From assembly GCF_000724625.1 (NCBI RefSeq), contig NZ_CP007139.1, forward strand, positions 1 to 64,000: DNA of 64,000 nucleotides, given 5' to 3'. The DNA comes from Fimbriimonas ginsengisoli Gsoil 348 (GTDB lineage: Bacteria > Armatimonadota > Fimbriimonadia > Fimbriimonadales > Fimbriimonadaceae). A model generated the notes under the pieces. That model did not search any database. It was not told the origin of the DNA and saw nothing but the letters and a program-made list of their open reading frames with translations. Every line of letters starts with the position of its first letter. Position 1 is the first letter of the stretch. Shown piece by piece: positions 61,530 through 64,000 of this stretch. The translations under genes and the position numbers were made by a program.

Positions 61530-62017
61530 TCCCAAGGACCGCTGGTCTTTAGACCGGCTCCCTCTGCTCAAGGCCCGCGATCATGGGCGAGAACTGAGTC
61601 ATAACCATCCGGATAAGCGTCTTCAAGGCCATCCACAGGCGGGGTCGCATCTCCATGACTGATCCGCCCTGTAGCCGAGCTTTAGCTGCGATTCAAGGCC
61701 CCTCCGGGGATAAGGGGTCATCACCAAAAATAGAATGACAGTAAAGGTTCACCCGTAGCCCGGGGATTTATCCCCGGTAGAACCTTGAACCGCGGCTAAA
61801 GCCACGGGCTACGGGTACGAAAAGATGGTTACTCTATTCTTCCGACCCCGTGAGGGTTCTTCAGAAATTAGCCCCGGGTCAGCAGACCCGGTGGTTAAGG
61901 GCCGCCGCCCTCCCCGACCCCGGAAGGTGGTCGCAGAACCCACCGCCAGTCCGGGATTGGAATGGAGCAGGTTCGAATCATCCGTGGACACCGTATCGTA
62001 GACTCTCTATACAATGC
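61530..62017. other. Non-coding region with many hairpins; candidate structured RNA or mobile-element remnant
   Basis: About 490 bases without a convincing gene. 61673-61820 holds REP-like material: an inverted repeat CCCGTAGCCCG (61752-61762) / CGGGCTACGGG (61805-61815), with the inner palindrome CGGGGATTTATCCCCG, and a related GTAGCCGAGCTTTAGCTGCG piece at about 61671. From 61838 to about 61995 there is a row of hairpins on the plus strand, including CCGGGTC/GACCCGG, AGGGC/GCCCT and GGTGG/CCACC, ending in GGTTCGAATC. This last part looks like a folded RNA but fits no class I can name; it does not make a tRNA. Confidence 0.45.
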
Positions 62018-62401
62018 CTATCGGCCGCCGATAAAGGCCTTCTTCGGGATGAACAGCCGATGCCCGCTAGAGAAGCTGACTTCGATCCCCTCGGTGCTCC
62101 AAGTCGTCTTATCGACCGACACGCTCCCCCCTGCGTCAAAAACCGCCGAATAGCCATAGTCGTGTCCTCCCCCGGGCGCTACCCAAATCTCGGATGATCG
62201 GGGCCAACCCACCCAGTTCCACTTGATCGGCCCCTCCACGATCGTAAGTTCGTACGGATCGTAAGAACCGTAGTTGACCCCGGCAGGTTGCGGAGATCGG
62301 TAGAGGACCTTGCCGGACGACATCGCCGAGAGCGACAAAACCACCAGCGTGTATAGGGCTAGGATGCCAAGTCCAAAAGCTGCCCGAAAGAACCGTTTCA
62401 T
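62018..62401 (-). CDS. Small secreted or membrane-anchored hypothetical protein
   Basis: A 127-residue protein with an N-terminal hydrophobic segment (AAFGLGILALYTLVVLSLSAM) and a strand-rich outer domain (YGSYDPYELTIVEGPIKWNWVGWPRSSEIWVAPGGGHDYGY) ending FIPKKAFIGGR. I recognise no family. It stands alone on the minus strand between the hairpin region and the YdeI-like gene. Confidence 0.55.
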   Translation of the reverse strand: MKRFFRAAFGLGILALYTLVVLSLSAMSSGKVLYRSPQPAGVNYGSYDPYELTIVEGPIKWNWVGWPRSSEIWVAPGGGHDYGYSAVFDAGGSVSVDKTTWSTEGIEVSFSSGHRLFIPKKAFIGGR

Positions 62402-62462
62402 CTTCTGACCTCGGGCCCACGACGATTAAGACCAAAAAGCCGGTCACCGACCATATTTTCCG

Positions 62463-63044
62463 TCACTTCTTCTGGATGTACGGATTGATGAAGTAAGGGT
62501 GCCGCTCCCCTTTTTCGGACGATTCGATGAGCTCCTTAAAGCGTTTCTCCTTCGTCTCCTCGCGTTTCGGGCTGGTCACCCACCAGATCGCGTGCCGCCG
62601 GTAAGTGGGGGGTTGGCTTTGGAAGAACTCCCATGCCTTCGGATGCGCCTGAAAGCGCTCCCTTAGCTCGTCCGGAAAATCGTGCGGACGCCCTTCATAC
62701 GAATAGGTTTTTGACTCGATCCTCTCCTCGTAGATCTTCAGACCGGCAGGGCGGACTCGTCCCTCTTCGATCAGCACTTTCATTCGCCGAAGGTTCACCG
62801 CGCTCCAACTACTTTTCGGTCGCCGGCGGACGAACCGAATCGTGTACCGCTCGTCGTCCACACGCCGGCGAATCGCGTCGATCCAGCCGAAGCTCAGCGC
62901 CTCGTCAACCGACTCCGGCCAAGTCATCGACGGGATGCCGGTCCCCGTTTTGTAAAAGCCGACCAAAAGCTCGTCTTCCACTTCATGGTTCTGCTCGAGC
63001 CAGGAACGAAACTGCAAGGGAGATTCGAAGTAAACCGGTTCCAT
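62463..63044 (-). CDS. YdeI/OmpD-associated family protein
   Basis: A 193-residue cytosolic protein of the YdeI (bacteriocin-protection) family. Marker segments are FRSWLEQNHEVEDELLVGFYKTGTG, TWPESVDEALSFGWIDAIRRRVDDERYTIRFVRRRPKSSWSAVN and RHAIWWVTSPKREETKEKRFKELI near the C-terminus. The family is linked to resistance to polymyxin, bacteriocins or acid stress, with unknown mechanism. The start codon is clear and conserved in position. Confidence 0.9.
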   Translation of the reverse strand: MEPVYFESPLQFRSWLEQNHEVEDELLVGFYKTGTGIPSMTWPESVDEALSFGWIDAIRRRVDDERYTIRFVRRRPKSSWSAVNLRRMKVLIEEGRVRPAGLKIYEERIESKTYSYEGRPHDFPDELRERFQAHPKAWEFFQSQPPTYRRHAIWWVTSPKREETKEKRFKELIESSEKGERHPYFINPYIQKK

Positions 63045-63173
63045 TTATCTCAACGGTTAAAGGTTATCTCCCCGGATAAGTCCCGGAAACTTCAGATTTC
63101 GCTGGAAATTCGGAAGATGCGGGTACCTGCCTTCCTTGGTCTCAATGGAAATGCAGAAAAGAGTCGAGAGAAC

Positions 63174-63201
63174 TTGCCTCTGGAAAGAACAGAGTCATAA
63201 T
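63174..63201 (+). promoter_or_regulatory. Promoter of the RRM protein gene
   Basis: TTGCCT (63174-63179) and CATAAT (63196-63201) with 16 bases between. The transcript would have a leader of about 125 bases, as is common for cold-induced RNA-binding proteins; I see no proven cold-box. Confidence 0.55.
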
Positions 63202-63334
63202 AGAAGCGTTACGATTCCATGTTACGTTCCCGTTACGGACTCCTGCCCCCTGGTGGCCGGCAATCACGATACGAGAGCACTGCAGCGAACCGGAACCAGA
63301 ATCCGCGGGACGGTACCCGCACAGGAGATCGAAA

Positions 63335-63802
63335 TTGGCAAGCAAATCCTTATACGTCGGCAACGTTTCGTATTCCTCAACCGAGGAATCGCTGCTGGAG
63401 GCGTTCGGCGCCCATCAGCCGAGTAACGTTCGCATTATCGAGGGGCGCGGCTTCGCGTTCATCGATGTTCCGGAAGACAGTCTCGAGGCCGCGATCGCTG
63501 AGATGAACGGTAAGCAGGTTGACGGCCGAACGCTCACCGTAAACGAGGCCCGACCCCGCTCCGGCGGTGGTGGCGGCGGTGGTGGCTATGGTGGCGGCGG
63601 CGGCGGTCGCTCCGGAGGCGGCGGCGGTTACAGCGGTGGCGGCGGTGGCGGCTACGGCGGCGGTGGTGGCGGCGGCTACGGTGGAGGCGGCGGTGGCCGA
63701 TCCGGCGGTGGCGGCGGCTATGGCGGCGGCGGTGGTGGCCGTGGTGGAGATCGCGGCGGCAGCGGCGGTGGCTACGGCGGCGGAAAGCGCAAGAGCTACT
63801 AA
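63335..63802 (+). CDS. Glycine-rich RRM RNA-binding protein
   Basis: A 155-residue protein: an N-terminal RNA-recognition motif (residues 3-72) with RNP2 LYVGNV and RNP1 GRGFAFIDV, then a tail of about 80 residues made almost wholly of glycine with Tyr, Arg and Ser. The RRM is shorter than usual, lacking most of the beta2-beta3 loop. The tail may drive RNA annealing or phase separation, by analogy with plant and cyanobacterial glycine-rich proteins. The start is TTG 63335, supported by AGGAG at 63323-63327 at 7-base spacing. The gene is closed by an intrinsic terminator. Confidence 0.9.
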   Translation: MASKSLYVGNVSYSSTEESLLEAFGAHQPSNVRIIEGRGFAFIDVPEDSLEAAIAEMNGKQVDGRTLTVNEARPRSGGGGGGGGYGGGGGGRSGGGGGYSGGGGGGYGGGGGGGYGGGGGGRSGGGGGYGGGGGGRGGDRGGSGGGYGGGKRKSY

Positions 63803-63816
63803 GCCTCTAGAACCTT

Positions 63817-63852
63817 AAAAGCGGCTCGGCCATATGGCTGAGCCGCTTTTTT
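63817..63852 (+). terminator. Intrinsic terminator after the RRM gene
   Basis: GCGGCTCGGCC and GGCTGAGCCGC pair (one G-T) around ATAT, preceded by AAAA and followed by TTTTTT. Confidence 0.93.
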
Positions 63853-64000
63853 GGTTTAAGATAAGAAGGAAATGCCTAGTAGAAATGCCTGATTTGTATA
63901 CTGCACTTCAGGCAGTTGCACTTGATTGCACTTGATTGAACAGGACCCGTTATCGCTGCAAGACCCACTGGCGACCAAGTGGAGTCAGAGAATAACCTTT
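63853..64000. other. Window end, no gene seen
   Basis: About 150 bases of A/T-richer sequence with a short direct repeat TTGCACTTGAT (two copies near 63918) and no open frame of note. It may be the upstream region of a gene beyond the window. Confidence 0.5.

Noticed and set aside
61965-61995. GGTTCGAATC as the T-arm of a tRNA
   Set aside because: The five bases on each side do not pair, and no acceptor, D or anticodon arms can be built upstream.
63567-63818. Alanine/valine-rich frame in the RRM tail
   Set aside because: It is the shifted reading of the GGN-repeat glycine tail.

Overview
The window reads as chromosomal DNA of a GC-rich bacterium, most plausibly Armatimonadota of the Fimbriimonas type. 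This is an inference. The support is a prepilin leader of the [20 protein letters not shown] type followed by FPVFAQAK, three PilT-family ATPases in a row, Planctomycetes-style DUF1549/DUF1553 and DUF1501 proteins, many cytosolic genes that seem to start without a leader, and an unlinked 23S-5S rRNA operon. No tRNA gene, CRISPR array, prophage or 16S rRNA gene was found.

Layout. 1-13.4 kb is mostly housekeeping: dnaA, a glyoxalase-like gene, a structured RNA element, a creatininase-family gene coupled to a barrel-like protein, hflX, prmC-def-fmt (an 8-bp tandem array lies just before fmt), a propeller protein, a PhyH-type oxygenase, gpsA and a fused E1 alpha/beta 2-oxoacid dehydrogenase. 13.5-20.8 kb holds a DUF1549/DUF1553 cytochrome-like protein and a DUF1501 protein; between them lie a degenerate M48-like membrane protein, a TPR protein and a REP-flanked transposase. 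20.8-26.4 kb is accessory: a second PhyH-type protein, a peroxiredoxin, an SRPBCC protein, a ROK sugar kinase, two tandem zinc-ribbon membrane paralogues, an ankyrin protein and a KTSC protein. 26.6-30 kb is the 23S-5S operon on the minus strand with promoter, long processing stem and terminator. 30-34.4 kb has a nucleotidyltransferase remnant, DinB, transaldolase, an intact REP/RAYT element and mnmE. 34.5-43.5 kb carries TPR, HTTM-pair, trpB and a large secreted propeller/Ig-like protein.

43.7-50.3 kb is a carbohydrate locus: a response regulator, a GH5-like/DUF5060 hydrolase divergent from a LacI regulator with twin perfect operators between them, a pseudopilin, a small lipoprotein and a GH4 glycosidase behind another perfect palindrome. 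50.4-57.1 kb has an ACT protein, metX and the three PilT/PilU ATPases. 57.5-64 kb has greA, a PadR regulator, secE-nusG (not followed by ribosomal-protein genes), recJ, a hairpin-rich non-coding stretch, a YdeI-like protein and a glycine-rich RRM protein.

The intergenic spaces carry several families of palindromic repeats (REP/BIME-like). Two of them flank Y1 transposases directly: one transposase appears catalytically dead (Tyr to Cys), the other looks intact. The most interesting unexplained items are the structured RNA before the creatininase gene, with a terminator that competes with its closing stem; the REP/RAYT networks; the pseudopilin/lipoprotein sugar locus; and the hairpin-rich region at 61.5-62.0 kb. 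All functions are read from sequence alone.
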